From Streptomyces fulvoviolaceus (GTDB lineage: Bacteria; Actinomycetota; Actinomycetes; Streptomycetales; Streptomycetaceae), in contig NZ_JOEY01000001.1 in NCBI RefSeq assembly GCF_000718165.1, positions 1 to 64,000 of the forward strand: a stretch of DNA of 64,000 bases, in the 5' to 3' direction. The notes under the pieces are model-generated. The model worked only from the letters and a program-made list of their open reading frames with translations. It ran no database searches and was not told the DNA's origin. Both the position numbers and the translations under genes were made by a program. Shown here piece after piece: positions 55,338 through 64,000 of this stretch (position 1 is its first letter; each line of letters begins with the position of its first letter).

Positions 55338-56318
55338 CTAACAGACCTCTTCCAAATCCCGCCAGTCCCGAGAATCCGGGCTGTCGGCAACCCACCCGTC
55401 CAACAACCCCCGCACCAGCGAGGCAGGCGCCGCAACGCCGCACTCCCGCTCCGGCACCCACAACTGCCCGTCAGTCCGATGCCCGAGCGGCCCGGGGTGA
55501 CCCGGTTCACTGTGGTCGTGGGGATCCAAATGCTCCCCATCCCCCTCATCGGACGGCATCCGCGACTCGGAACACATCCGACAGAGCAGGCGTACAGAAG
55601 AAGACCAGTCCTCCGCGGCGAACCCGGCGTCACCCGCAAGCTGCTCCAGCGCATCCCGATCAGCCTCGGTGGCAGCCTCGAGCAGCACCACCCACGTCGG
55701 CACGGGAGACGGCGCCCACAGCTCGATCTCGTCGAACACCGGATACGCATGGCCCGACGCAGTCGTCCGCTCCCCGTGCGGCACCCCGTCGTGCAGCACG
55801 ACCTCGCCCCAGCGCCGCCCGGACGAGGGCAGCGGGATGGACAGCACCTCGATCCGCGCGGGGTCCAGCCGCCGCCCCCACACGACCTCGGCCTCCCCTT
55901 CCGGAGACAGCCGTACGGCCGCACTGCCGAGGTCCATCCCCACAGTCTCGCCGGAGGCCGTCGCACCGCCCGGCACCCGCAGCCCGTACGCCTGCCAGGC
56001 CCGCCGGGCCAGCGGCCAGTCCTGGAGGGCGGTGGCCGCGATGCCGACGTTCCACCAGTCAGGTGCGCCGGTCTCCCGGTCGAGCAGGGCCACGGCGCGC
56101 AGACCCGCCGCCCGGGCCTGCTCCCAGTCGTGCCGGAACTTGTGCAGGAGGGCGAGGTTGAACCAGGACTCGGACAGCCACGGCTCCAGGTCCGCAGCAC
56201 GTGTCAACAGGGCGCCCGCGTCCTCGTACCGACCGTCGCCGATCAGCGAAAACGCACGGTCGGTGGCCTGCCGCCAGGAGGCGGAGGGCCGGTGCCGTCC
56301 CTTGCCGAAGATCCTCAC
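55338..56318 (-). CDS. TPR-like repeat protein
   Basis: This 326-residue protein has TPR-like helices in residues 15-110 ([24 protein letters not shown]... and [25 protein letters not shown], cited by position). The later part contains [17 protein letters not shown] and two Cys pairs, with an acidic His/Pro-rich segment near residue 260. It is a cytosolic protein of unknown role. The GTG start fits the family. It lies upstream of def on the same strand with the dispersed repeat between. Confidence 0.75.
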   Translation of the reverse strand: MRIFGKGRHRPSASWRQATDRAFSLIGDGRYEDAGALLTRAADLEPWLSESWFNLALLHKFRHDWEQARAAGLRAVALLDRETGAPDWWNVGIAATALQDWPLARRAWQAYGLRVPGGATASGETVGMDLGSAAVRLSPEGEAEVVWGRRLDPARIEVLSIPLPSSGRRWGEVVLHDGVPHGERTTASGHAYPVFDEIELWAPSPVPTWVVLLEAATEADRDALEQLAGDAGFAAEDWSSSVRLLCRMCSESRMPSDEGDGEHLDPHDHSEPGHPGPLGHRTDGQLWVPERECGVAAPASLVRGLLDGWVADSPDSRDWRDLEEVC

Positions 56319-56422
56319 GATTCCCGCCTGCCAGTTCCGTTCAGTGGGCTGGCTGTGCCCCCGGACACCCTCTCATTCGCATCCAACCACGTGCGGCTGG
56401 AAGGGCGCTCATTACCCATGGG

Positions 56423-57673
56423 TTACCCAGCCGCGGGCAGGGTCAGACAGTCTCTTGTCAGCACCCTGGCCAGCGCCTCCACGACCTCGGGAGCGTAGTC
56501 GCCCGCGGTCGCCAGCCGCAGCTCCTCCAGCGCCGTGAGGGGCCCACCGGGCCCGGCTGCCCGCGCTTTCTCCTCGTATGCGTTGACGGCCCGCACGATC
56601 CGCGCGGCGACCGGCTGCTGCCGGCAGGGGTCGGCCTGCCGCTCCACGACCACGGCGACCGCCGCGTCGACGCCCGTCTGCCGTACGACGGCCCCGCCGA
56701 GCAGCGCGATCCGCCGCTGTTCGGCGACGGGCAGGACGGCGGTGGCCCCGGCGGGCACCGGGTCGATCAGGCTCAGCTGCCCGATGTCGTGCATGAGGGC
56801 GGCGTACTCCAGGACGGCCAGCTCGGGCCGGGTGAGCCCCAGGTCCCGCCCTACCGCCCTGCTGAGCGCGGCCACGCGATGGGCGTGCCCGGCGGGGGTG
56901 TACCCGGCGATCTCGGTGGCGCGGGCGAGGGAGGCGATGGTCTGCCGGTACGTGGTCCGCACGGCCGCGTACCGCCGGAAGGACATCTGGGTCAGCAGCA
57001 GCGGCAGCGAGAACACGGGCAGCGCCCACAGCCCGACGACGGCGACCGCGAGAGCCATCACCGCCCCCGTCGCGCACACGGCCGACCCGATGCCGAGCAG
57101 GGCGCGCAGCTCGTCCCGCAGCAGGGGGCCGAAGGGCCACCCGGTCCGGGAGTGCGCGAGGGCCGCGGCGAGCACGCAGTCGCACAGCGCGGTGAGGGCG
57201 AGCAGGGCCAGGAGCAGCAGCGCGTACGCGGGGCCGCCCCATTCCCCGAACACCCCCCGGTTGTACAGGGGTTGGTAGCACACGGCGGCGAACCCGACGG
57301 TGAGCACACGCCGCACGAGGTGGTCCAGCACCGGGCCCTGTCCGCGCGCTATGTGCGGCACGCTGCCGAGGAGCGACGCGGCGAGCACCACGGCGACGAC
57401 CTGGGCGACGCCGTGGTGGGTGGGCTGTCCGGCGTCGGCACCGAGCAGCGCGTACGACAGGGCCCCGGCGGCGCCGAGCGGCGCGGCCTCCCGGACCCGG
57501 GCGGCGCCGGTCCAGCGGGTGAGCTCGCCGACGGTGACGAGCAGGCCGAAGGCGAGGGCGATACCGCGCTCCTCGATGCCGGTCCAGAGGATGACGGTCA
57601 GGGAGCCCAGGCCGAGGACCGCCGCACAGGTGTGGACGAGAGGAAGCAGGACGGGGCGCCGACGAGCGTTCAT
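56423..57673 (-). CDS. Membrane HD-domain protein, degenerate HD-GYP partner
   Basis: This 416-residue protein has about seven to eight hydrophobic helices in residues 10-235 and a C-terminal HD domain. The HD motif is ALMHDIGQLSLIDP, where the usual Lys of HDIGK is Gln, and no GYP motif follows. It starts in a 4-nt overlap with the HD-GYP gene, so the two are coupled. It may be an inactive or altered phosphohydrolase regulating its partner. Confidence 0.8.
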   Translation of the reverse strand: MNARRRPVLLPLVHTCAAVLGLGSLTVILWTGIEERGIALAFGLLVTVGELTRWTGAARVREAAPLGAAGALSYALLGADAGQPTHHGVAQVVAVVLAASLLGSVPHIARGQGPVLDHLVRRVLTVGFAAVCYQPLYNRGVFGEWGGPAYALLLLALLALTALCDCVLAAALAHSRTGWPFGPLLRDELRALLGIGSAVCATGAVMALAVAVVGLWALPVFSLPLLLTQMSFRRYAAVRTTYRQTIASLARATEIAGYTPAGHAHRVAALSRAVGRDLGLTRPELAVLEYAALMHDIGQLSLIDPVPAGATAVLPVAEQRRIALLGGAVVRQTGVDAAVAVVVERQADPCRQQPVAARIVRAVNAYEEKARAAGPGGPLTALEELRLATAGDYAPEVVEALARVLTRDCLTLPAAG

Positions 57674-58977
57674 CGGTGTGCTCCCGGCCGTCCGGCGACC
57701 GCTCCGCGGGGCCGCGGCGGGCGGGCCTCGTCCGCGGTGACGGCGGGGTGCCAGCCGTGCCGGCCCAACGCGCGCACCAACGCCCGCACCATTGACGGGT
57801 CGAACTGCGAACCGGCACAGCGTTCCAGCTCCTCCAGCGCCGCACCCACCGGCCTGGCCCGCCGGTAGGACCGCGTGGACGTCATCGCGTCGAAGGCGTC
57901 GGCGACCGCCACCACCCGTGCGGACTCCGGGATCTGGCCTCCCACCAGCCCGTACGGATACCCGCTGCCGTCCAGCCGTTCATGGTGATGCAGTACGGCC
58001 GCCCGGGCCTCCCCCAGGAAGGAGATGCCCCGCACCATCTCGTGCCCGTACTCGGGATGCAGCTCGATCACGCGCCGCTCCTCGGGAGTCAGCGGCCCGT
58101 CCTTCCGCAGCAGCCGGGTGGGCACCCCCAGCTTCCCCACGTCGTGCAGGATCCCGGCGAACCGCAGCACCTCCACCCGGGCGTCGTCCATGCCGAGTTC
58201 GCGGGCGATCATCATCGACGCCTGCCCGACCCGCTCGCTGTGCCCACGGGTGTACTCGTCCTTGATGTCGACGGCCTGGACCAGCGCCCGGATCGTCGCC
58301 TGATGCGCGGCCCGCTCCCGGTGGTACTGGGCGAAGACCCACCACGACACACACATCGGCAACAGCACGAGCAGCGCGGCGACCGGGCCGTAGGGACTGC
58401 GCCACAGCACGGCCATCATCAGCCCGGCGAGTCCGTGCACGGCGATCGGGGCGAGCGAGCGCAGGAACAGGCCCCGCCAGGCCCGCCGTAGGGGCACCCG
58501 CTCGGCGAGCGCCAGGATGCCGCCGTCCAGCACGGTCAGCACCAGGCAGAACGCGAGCACCGCTGCCCCGGCGGGCACGAGCGCGTAGGGGAAGTCGGAC
58601 GCCACGACCGCGTCCCGGCCGCCCATCGCCCAGTGCACGCGCGCGGCCACCCACACGCCGGCGACGAGTTGGGCGGCACGCCAGACCCGGCGCAGCAGAC
58701 GCGGCCGCTGCTCCACGGGCGACAGCAGAGCCCCCGGCAGCGCCACCAGCGCGGCGGCGGGCGGGGGCAGCAGAAAGGCCCCGGCGAGCAGGACGGGATA
58801 GAAGGTGCCGACGAACCGCCACCGGGCGGCGACCTGTTCGCACCCGGCGTACAGCGCGGCGAGCAGCACGACCGCCCACCAGGGCGTGTGCACGGTCGAC
58901 AGGGGAACGAGGCAGGTCAGCGCGCCGACGGCGACACAGGCGACGTACACCCGTGCCCGTGCCGGTATCGCCTCCAT
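57670..58977 (-). CDS. Membrane HD-GYP-domain protein
   Basis: This 435-residue protein has about seven hydrophobic helices (to residue 215) and a C-terminal HD-GYP domain. Motifs present are HSERVGQAS, ILHDVGKLGVP, HPEYGHEM and HHHERLDGSGYPYGL. HD-GYP enzymes hydrolyse cyclic di-GMP or related nucleotides; the substrate here is not settled by the motifs. c-di-GMP controls Streptomyces development. It is the first gene of the pair. Confidence 0.88.
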   Translation of the reverse strand: MEAIPARARVYVACVAVGALTCLVPLSTVHTPWWAVVLLAALYAGCEQVAARWRFVGTFYPVLLAGAFLLPPPAAALVALPGALLSPVEQRPRLLRRVWRAAQLVAGVWVAARVHWAMGGRDAVVASDFPYALVPAGAAVLAFCLVLTVLDGGILALAERVPLRRAWRGLFLRSLAPIAVHGLAGLMMAVLWRSPYGPVAALLVLLPMCVSWWVFAQYHRERAAHQATIRALVQAVDIKDEYTRGHSERVGQASMMIARELGMDDARVEVLRFAGILHDVGKLGVPTRLLRKDGPLTPEERRVIELHPEYGHEMVRGISFLGEARAAVLHHHERLDGSGYPYGLVGGQIPESARVVAVADAFDAMTSTRSYRRARPVGAALEELERCAGSQFDPSMVRALVRALGRHGWHPAVTADEARPPRPRGAVAGRPGAHR

Positions 58978-59102
58978 GAGCCCCTCCCGCCCCTGTCCGC
59001 ACAGCTCTGACGGAGCCTAGGACGGCGAGAGGGGGGAGCGCGGGACTATGACCCGCCGATTAGCACGTTCGAGTGACGACAGCCCGTTCCCGGGGCGGGA
59101 GT

Positions 59103-59414
59103 TCAGGACTCCTGCGGAGTGACGGGGCTCGCGGTGATGTCGTGCTCCGGCACCGCCTGCCCGGAGCGGATCAGGTCGAGCCGCCCCAGGACCTTGGAGC
59201 GCAGGTCGCTCGGCACGTCGTCATGACCGCAGCACCGCTTGACCAGCTTCTTCACGGCCTCTTCCAGGCCGTACTTCTCCAGGCACGGCGAGCACTCGGT
59301 GAAGTGCTGCTTGAACTTGTCGCGGTCGACGTCCGGCATCTCACTGTCGAGGAACTCGTAGAGATGATCGAGTACCTCACTGCAGTCCGTCTCGTGCGGC
59401 TCTCCGCAGCTCAT
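59103..59414 (-). CDS. rsrA: Zinc redox-sensing anti-sigma factor RsrA
   Basis: RsrA holds sigma R until disulfide stress oxidises it and releases zinc. The 103-residue protein has the ZAS motif H37-xxx-C41-xx-C44 and C11, the partner for the trigger disulfide, plus C3, C61 and C62. ATG overlaps the sigR stop by 4 nt, ensuring balanced synthesis. Confidence 0.97.
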   Translation of the reverse strand: MSCGEPHETDCSEVLDHLYEFLDSEMPDVDRDKFKQHFTECSPCLEKYGLEEAVKKLVKRCCGHDDVPSDLRSKVLGRLDLIRSGQAVPEHDITASPVTPQES

Positions 59415-60106
59415 GAGCCCGAGCCTTTCGCTTCGTTCGACTCTCCGGCACCGGCCGGGACCAGCCCACGCTCACGGGCGTAGTCCTCGAGCATGCCGCG
59501 CAGTTGACGGCGGCCCCGGTGCAGCCGGGACATCACCGTACCGATGGGTGTCCCCATGATGTCCGCGATCTCCTTGTACGCAAAGCCCTCAACGTCCGCG
59601 AGATACACGGCGATGCGGAATTCCTCGGGGATCGCCTGGAGCGCTTCCTTCACGTCCGAGTCGGGCAGGTGGTCGAGCGCCTGCGACTCGGCGGAGCGCA
59701 GACCGGTCGACATGTGCGACTCGGCGCGCGCCAGCTGCCAGTCCTCGATCTCCTCGGCCGCGGAGCGCTGGGGTTCGCGCTGCTTCTTGCGGTACGAGTT
59801 GATGAAGGTGTTGGTGAGGATCCGGTACAGCCACGCCTTGAGGTTGGTGCCTTCACGGAACTGGTGGAAGGACGCGTATGCCTTCGCGTACGTCTCCTGC
59901 ACCAGGTCCTCGGCGTCCGCCGGGTTGCGCGTCATGCGCAGGGCGGCCGAGTACATCTGGTCGAGGAACTCGAGCGCGTCCCGCTCGAAGCGCGCGGTGC
60001 GCTCGGCGGTCGACTCCCTGCTCGTTTCCGCACTGATGCCCTGGCCCTCGGGCTGCTCCGCCTGGCCGTGTTCGGTCCCTGCGTCGGTACCGGGAACCGC
60101 ACCCAC
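59411..60106 (-). CDS. sigR: ECF sigma factor SigR
   Basis: SigR directs the thiol-oxidative stress response (thioredoxin, mycothiol, proteases). The short form from GTG 60106 has 231 residues: region 2 around [18 protein letters not shown], region 4 around [20 protein letters not shown]. An in-frame ATG at 60325 with GGAGAGG upstream gives a 304-residue form with a 73-residue N-terminal extension, matching the unstable stress-induced SigR' of S. coelicolor. The SigR promoter upstream would make mRNA for the long form. It forms an operon with rsrA. Confidence 0.95.
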   Translation of the reverse strand: MGAVPGTDAGTEHGQAEQPEGQGISAETSRESTAERTARFERDALEFLDQMYSAALRMTRNPADAEDLVQETYAKAYASFHQFREGTNLKAWLYRILTNTFINSYRKKQREPQRSAAEEIEDWQLARAESHMSTGLRSAESQALDHLPDSDVKEALQAIPEEFRIAVYLADVEGFAYKEIADIMGTPIGTVMSRLHRGRRQLRGMLEDYARERGLVPAGAGESNEAKGSGS

Positions 60107-60383
60107 CTCCTCAAGATTCCGGGCAGCATCGAGACCGATGCCACCAGAATCGGAGGATAGACGACGATCCGGTCCGCCCGCCGCCCCAATAGGCGCGGTC
60201 TTGGCCGCGTGCAGCACTGTCCAGTCCAGGTCAGCGCGGCTGCTGCGACTCGAATCAGACTCTGCCGGGCGAAGCCCGTCCACGGGGTGGTGGCGGGAGA
60301 CGGGCGGGCAGAAGGTCGAACCCATGCGGCGGACTTCCTCTCCTACGACGGTCAGTGCGAGTGCTCAGCACTTCTGTCCGCCT

Positions 60384-60411
60384 CAACAGAGCTCCACGGC
60401 TCAACATTCCC
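60384..60411 (-). promoter_or_regulatory. SigR-dependent promoter sigRp2
   Basis: On the minus strand GGGAAT (60411-60406), exactly 18 bp, then GTTG (60387-60384) match the SigR consensus GGAAT-N18-GTT perfectly. It lies about 59 bp upstream of the long-form sigR ATG and gives positive autoregulation. Confidence 0.92.
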
Positions 60412-60417
60412 GAGCCT

Positions 60418-61056
60418 TTACCCCAGTGACCCGGCCCACGTCACCACAGCGTCCGTGATGATCGTCACGGCCGCCTCCTGTTCGAGGGGCGCCCGCTTCG
60501 GTACGACGAAGCCGTGATCGCCGTAAGGCACCTCGACCAGCTCGTACGCCCCGTCCGGGAACTCCTCCGGCTTCCCGAAGGGGTCGTTCCCGCCCTGGAC
60601 GACCAGCGTGGGCACCCCCGCCCCGAGCAGCTCGTCGGCGCGGGACTTCTCCGGCTTGCCCGGCGGGTGCAGCGGGAAGCTGAGGGCGAGCACGGCGTGC
60701 GCGCCGAGTTCGACGGCCGTACGGCAGGCGACGCGGGCCCCGGCGCTACGGCCGCCGGAGATGACGGGGAGGCCGGGCTTCGTCACCGCGGGCCAGATCC
60801 CCCGCCAACCGATGTCGAGGGTCTTGGGCGCGGGCGCGACCTTCTTCCCGGCCACCCGCCAGGGCTGCTCGACGAGGGCGACGGTCACGCCGTGCCCAGG
60901 CATCACTGCGGCCAGCGCCTGCAGATCCCGCGTCTCGACACCGCCGCCGGCGCCGTGGCTGACGGCGAGGACGAGGCGGGGCTTCCTCGCCCGGTGCCAG
61001 GTGATGCGGGCGTCCCCCGCATCCGTGCCAATAACCTCAGTGGTCTCTTTCGTCAC
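60418..61056 (-). CDS. Alpha/beta hydrolase (dienelactone hydrolase-like)
   Basis: This 212-residue protein has the alpha/beta-hydrolase fold: VLAVSHGAGGG near residue 30, the nucleophile elbow SGGRSAGARVA near residue 100, an aspartate in VVQGGNDPFG and the catalytic His in YGDHGFVVP. Such proteins are usually annotated as KANL3/Tex30-like hydrolases. It begins with GTG 1 nt after the SRAP stop, so the two are co-transcribed. The substrate is unknown. Confidence 0.87.
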   Translation of the reverse strand: MTKETTEVIGTDAGDARITWHRARKPRLVLAVSHGAGGGVETRDLQALAAVMPGHGVTVALVEQPWRVAGKKVAPAPKTLDIGWRGIWPAVTKPGLPVISGGRSAGARVACRTAVELGAHAVLALSFPLHPPGKPEKSRADELLGAGVPTLVVQGGNDPFGKPEEFPDGAYELVEVPYGDHGFVVPKRAPLEQEAAVTIITDAVVTWAGSLG

Positions 61057-61057
61057 G

Positions 61058-61873
61058 TCAGAAGAGTGTGCCCTCTTCGGGCCCCTCGAGCTCCTTCAGC
61101 AGCTCCGGTCCGTTGTTGCGGACGTTGCTGACGGCGGTCGTCACCGGGTAGGCCCGCATCAGCCCCTCGGGGGGCGGGGCGAGGAGCGAGCGCAGGTCGT
61201 CGACGTCGGTGCGGGACGGGTCGAGCCAGGGGCCCCAGTGGTCCGGCGTCAGCATCAGCGGCATCCGGGGGTGGATCTCGGCGAGCGAGTGCGGCCCCTC
61301 CTCGGGCGCCACGGCGAGCGGGCTCGTCTCGGCCTCCGTGGTGATGACGGAGCAGGTCACCCACCAGGCCTGCGGGTGGTCGTCGGGGAGGGTCTTGTCC
61401 CGCCAGAACTCGTACAGCCCGGCCATCGCGAACACCGACCCGTCGGCGGGCAGCACGAAGTAGGGCTGCTTGCGCGGCCGCTTCTTCTTGCCCTCGACCT
61501 CCAGGTCCCGCTCCCCCTTGCCGGTGACCCACTCGTAGTAGCCGTCGGCGGGGATGATGCAGCGCCGGGTGGAGAAGGCACGGCGGTACGAGGGCTTCTC
61601 GTGCACGGTCTCGGCGCGGGCGTTGATCATCCGGGCCGCGCCCTCGGGGGTCTTCGACCAGCTCGGCACCAGTCCCCACTTCAGCTTGCGCAGCTGTCGA
61701 ACCGGGCGCAGGTCCTCCACGTCCTTAAGAGGACGGTCGAGGACGGCATAGACCTCTTTGGTCGGGGCCACGTTGTAGTCAGGTGCCAGGGTCTCCTCAG
61801 GTTCCCACTGCTCGATCTCAAAGATTCCTGCGAGATCCTCGGGTCCACGACTGGCTGCATACCGTCCGCACAT
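61058..61873 (-). CDS. SRAP-domain (HMCES/YedK) abasic-site protein
   Basis: SRAP proteins crosslink to abasic sites in single-stranded DNA through Cys2 and protect replication forks. The 271-residue protein starts MCGRYAAS, with Cys2 exposed after Met removal. It also has NVAPT, WGLVPSWSK, INARAETVHEKPSY and the catalytic HPRMPLML histidine. ATG 61873 is certain because Cys2 must be at the N-terminus; the longer frame would bury it. CAGTGT 7 nt upstream suggests a leaderless message. Confidence 0.94.
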   Translation of the reverse strand: MCGRYAASRGPEDLAGIFEIEQWEPEETLAPDYNVAPTKEVYAVLDRPLKDVEDLRPVRQLRKLKWGLVPSWSKTPEGAARMINARAETVHEKPSYRRAFSTRRCIIPADGYYEWVTGKGERDLEVEGKKKRPRKQPYFVLPADGSVFAMAGLYEFWRDKTLPDDHPQAWWVTCSVITTEAETSPLAVAPEEGPHSLAEIHPRMPLMLTPDHWGPWLDPSRTDVDDLRSLLAPPPEGLMRAYPVTTAVSNVRNNGPELLKELEGPEEGTLF

Positions 61874-61923
61874 ACGTGCCACACTGCCAGACTCCGTACG
61901 ACGAGAGGGAGCCACCGGGAAAC

Positions 61924-62646
61924 ATGGACAGCACCGCATCCACCGCGCTGCCCGACCTCTGGGACCGGCTCATCGGCACACAGCCCGACCCCGATCTGTG
62001 GGTGGTTCTCGCCACCATGGTCGCGGCGCTCGCCGTAGTGGTCCCACACACTCTGTGGCGCGTCTCCCGCAACGCCATCACCATCGCCCACGAGGGCGGC
62101 CACGGCCTGATCGCCCTGTTCACCGGCCGTCAGCTCACCGGCATCCGCCTCCACTCCGACACCAGCGGCCTCACCGTCAGCCGAGGCAAACCGCACGGCA
62201 TCGGCATGATCCTCACCGCGGCGGCCGGCTACACCGCTCCCCCGCTCCTGGGCCTGGGCGGCGCGGCACTCCTGGCGGCGGGCCGCCTCACGCTGCTGTT
62301 GTGGGTGGCCACAGCCCTGCTGATCGCCATGCTGATCATGATCCGCAACGCGTACGGGGCCCTGACGGTGCTCGTCACCGGCGGCACCTTCGTGGTGGTG
62401 TCCTGGCTGGCGGGACCTCAGGTCCAGGCGGCGTTCGCGTACGCGGTGGTGTGGTTCCTGCTGCTGGGCGGAGTGCGTCCCGCATTCGAGCTACAGGCGA
62501 AGCGGGCGCGAGGGGGCGCAGGGGACTCGGACGCGGACCAGCTGTCGCGCCTGACCCACGTCCCGGCGGGCCTGTGGCTGTTCCTGTTCCACGCGGTGAG
62601 CCTGTGCTCGCTCATAGGCGGGGGCAGGTGGTTGTTGGATGTGTGA
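61924..62646 (+). CDS. M50-like membrane metalloprotease
   Basis: This 240-residue membrane protein has [10 protein letters not shown] near residue 56, the HExxH-type zinc motif in the variant form common to M50B actinobacterial proteins. About six helices follow. A second M50 motif (NPDG) is not evident: the region has [11 protein letters not shown] instead. It may cleave membrane substrates or be a degenerate member. Its stop lies in a terminator hairpin. Confidence 0.82.
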   Translation: MDSTASTALPDLWDRLIGTQPDPDLWVVLATMVAALAVVVPHTLWRVSRNAITIAHEGGHGLIALFTGRQLTGIRLHSDTSGLTVSRGKPHGIGMILTAAAGYTAPPLLGLGGAALLAAGRLTLLLWVATALLIAMLIMIRNAYGALTVLVTGGTFVVVSWLAGPQVQAAFAYAVVWFLLLGGVRPAFELQAKRARGGAGDSDADQLSRLTHVPAGLWLFLFHAVSLCSLIGGGRWLLDV

Positions 62647-62673
62647 TGCAGCCCCGAAGGGGCGCATCACACA
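62640..62673 (+). terminator. Terminator overlapping M50 gene stop
   Basis: TGTGTGATGC pairs with GCATCACACA around an inner CCCC/GGGG hairpin. The TGA stop (62644-62646) lies in the left arm. Confidence 0.75.
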
Positions 62674-62742
62674 GGGGCGCGGGGCTGTGACGTCAGCGGC
62701 TTCGCCGCGGGGCGCGACCAGCCACAACGGCGCCGCACCCAA
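62674..62742 (+). repeat. Dispersed intergenic repeat, long copy
   Basis: GGGGCGCGGGGCTGTGACGT, then GCGGCTTCGCCGCGGGGCGC and GACCAGCCACAACGGCGCCG match the block order of the copies at 18087 and 55246, with local sequence changes that keep the CGGCxxCGCCG hairpin. Confidence 0.75.
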
Positions 62743-62770
62743 CGCACGACCCCCCACTAAAGTGGACCCC

Positions 62771-64000
62771 ATGGCTTTGAACCCCGCAGACACCGCCCTC
62801 TGGCCCGCCCCCTACGCAAGCGGAGCCGTCGAAGCGACGGTCCACGTACCGGGGTCCAAGTCAGTAACCAACCGCGCCCTCGTCCTGGCCGCACTGGCGT
62901 CAGAACCGGGCTGGATCCGCCGCCCCCTCCGCTCCCGGGACACCCTCCTCATGGCAGCCGCCCTCCGCGAGATGGGCGTAGGCATCGAAGAGGGCGTAGG
63001 CCCCGACGGCACGGGCGAGACCTGGCGCGTCCTGCCGGCCGGCCTCCGCGGCCCGGCCACGGTCAACGTCGGCAACGCCGGCACGGTCATGCGTTTCCTC
63101 CCCCCGGTCGCCGCCCTCGCCGACGGCGAGATCCGCTTCGACGGCGACCCGAGGTCGTACGAGCGCCCCCTGAACGGCGTGATCGACGCCCTCCGCCTCC
63201 TCGGCGCCCGCATCGACGACGACGGCCGCGGCGCACTCCCGCTGACGGTCCACGGCGGCGGCGCGCTGGACGGCGGCCCGGTGGAGATCGACGCGTCCTC
63301 GTCGTCCCAGTTCGTGAGCGCCCTGCTCCTCTCCGGCCCCCGCTTCAACCAGGGCGTGGAGGTCCGCCACATCGGCTCCTCGCTCCCCTCGCTCCCCCAC
63401 ATCCGCATGACCGTCGACATGCTGCGCGCGGTCGGTGCCCAGGTGGACACCCCGGAGTCGGGCGGCGAGCCGAACGTCTGGCGGGTCACGCCGGGCGCCC
63501 TGCTCGGCCGGGATCTCACCGTCGAACCCGACCTGTCCAACGCCCAGCCCTTCCTCGCGGCGGCCCTGGTGACCGGCGGCAAGGTCGTCATCCCGGACTG
63601 GCCGTCCCGCACCACCCAGCCCGGTGACCAGCTGCGTGCGATCTTCACCGAAATGGGCGGTTCCTGCGAACTCACCGAGTACGGCCTGGTGTTCACCGGC
63701 TCGGGCTCGATCCATGGCATCGATGTCGACCTGAGCGAGGTCGGCGAGCTGACCCCGGGCATCGCGGCGGTCGCGGCCCTGGCCGACTCCCCCTCCACGC
63801 TCCGCGGGGTGGCCCATCTGCGCCTGCACGAGACGGACCGCCTGGCCGCGCTCACCAAGGAGATCAACGAACTCGGCGGTGACGTGACCGAGACGGCCGA
63901 CGGTCTGCACATCCGGCCGCGCCGCCTGCACGGCGGGATCTTCCACACGTACGAGGACCACCGCATGGCGACGGCCGGCGCGATCATCGGCCTCGCGGTG
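62771..64000 (+). CDS. aroA: 3-phosphoshikimate 1-carboxyvinyltransferase AroA (partial, 3' end off window)
   Basis: AroA (EPSP synthase) joins shikimate-3-phosphate and PEP in the chorismate pathway. The 410 residues seen include [19 protein letters not shown] (residues 25-43), [32 protein letters not shown] and [12 protein letters not shown]; the frame is open to the last base. Perhaps 20-30 residues are missing. ATG has TAAAGT 7 nt upstream without a Shine-Dalgarno sequence, so it is probably leaderless. It follows the dispersed repeat. Confidence 0.96.
   Translation, partial: MALNPADTALWPAPYASGAVEATVHVPGSKSVTNRALVLAALASEPGWIRRPLRSRDTLLMAAALREMGVGIEEGVGPDGTGETWRVLPAGLRGPATVNVGNAGTVMRFLPPVAALADGEIRFDGDPRSYERPLNGVIDALRLLGARIDDDGRGALPLTVHGGGALDGGPVEIDASSSSQFVSALLLSGPRFNQGVEVRHIGSSLPSLPHIRMTVDMLRAVGAQVDTPESGGEPNVWRVTPGALLGRDLTVEPDLSNAQPFLAAALVTGGKVVIPDWPSRTTQPGDQLRAIFTEMGGSCELTEYGLVFTGSGSIHGIDVDLSEVGELTPGIAAVAALADSPSTLRGVAHLRLHETDRLAALTKEINELGGDVTETADGLHIRPRRLHGGIFHTYEDHRMATAGAIIGLAV

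Noticed and set aside
55186..55461. Longer peptide deformylase starting at 55461
   Set aside because: The extra frame runs through the dispersed intergenic repeat and has no family match.

Overview
The window looks like part of the core chromosome of a Streptomyces. The DNA is very GC-rich, coding thirds are G/C-biased, GTG starts and 4-nt ATGA/GTGA gene overlaps are common, and many recognised genes are Streptomyces hallmarks (sodN/sodX, EshA-type shell protein, ushX-sigH, wblE, dasABC/dasR, epi-isozizaene synthase with CYP170A, sigR-rsrA). From memory, gene content and order match the SCO5212-SCO5261 region of S. coelicolor read backwards. No rRNA, tRNA, CRISPR array, prophage or autonomous transposon was seen. 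Genes are complete except aroA, which runs off the right edge.

Layout. 0.2-4.8 kb: malic enzyme and a polar amino acid ABC importer. 4.8-9 kb: methyltransferase, CGNR zinc-finger protein, the nickel superoxide dismutase sodN with its maturation protease sodX, and a membrane protein. 9-11.4 kb: a polyphosphate/phosphate group (PPK2, small membrane protein, Pit permease). 11.5-17.9 kb: small regulators, VOC proteins, an ECF42-like sigma factor with its DGPF partner, a DHFR-like reductase/TetR pair and a MITE-like element. 18.2-21.8 kb: a family 2B encapsulin shell with a polyprenyl transferase cargo candidate, then a cytosolic amidase. 21.8-30.4 kb: PLP enzyme, Na+/H+ antiporter, UBP zinc finger, anti-sigma/sigma pair ushX-sigH behind a sigma-H-type promoter, lipid kinase, wblE and a PdtaS-like histidine kinase.

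30.5-40.4 kb is an aminosugar block: dasABC uptake, dasD, nagB, a second (SIS-type) aminosugar enzyme and dasR. DasR-site (dre) matches lie at nagB, dasA, dasR and in the promoter of a small RNA next to pdtaS that corresponds to scr5239. 40.4-44.9 kb: CstA/YbdD and a DUF3311/MctP symporter pair. 45.4-49.2 kb: class I ribonucleotide reductase nrdAB behind paired NrdR boxes and a cobalamin riboswitch. 50.8-54.3 kb: AraC regulator, CYP170A and epi-isozizaene synthase. 54.5-64 kb: peptide deformylase, TPR protein, two membrane HD-domain proteins, rsrA-sigR with a perfect sigma-R promoter, SRAP protein, M50-like protease and aroA.

The genes join up around several stress and nutrient themes: redox (sodN, sigR-rsrA, wblE), osmotic/general stress (sigH), chitin/GlcNAc sensing (das, nagB, small RNA), carbon import (cstA, mctP), phosphate storage, and terpenoid/isoprenoid biochemistry (encapsulated polyprenyl transferase, albaflavenone pair). 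The most unusual non-coding structures are the encapsulin cargo start region, the TA-flanked MITE that sits exactly on two convergent stop codons, the DasR-gated small RNA, several short tandem repeats and a dispersed intergenic repeat family.
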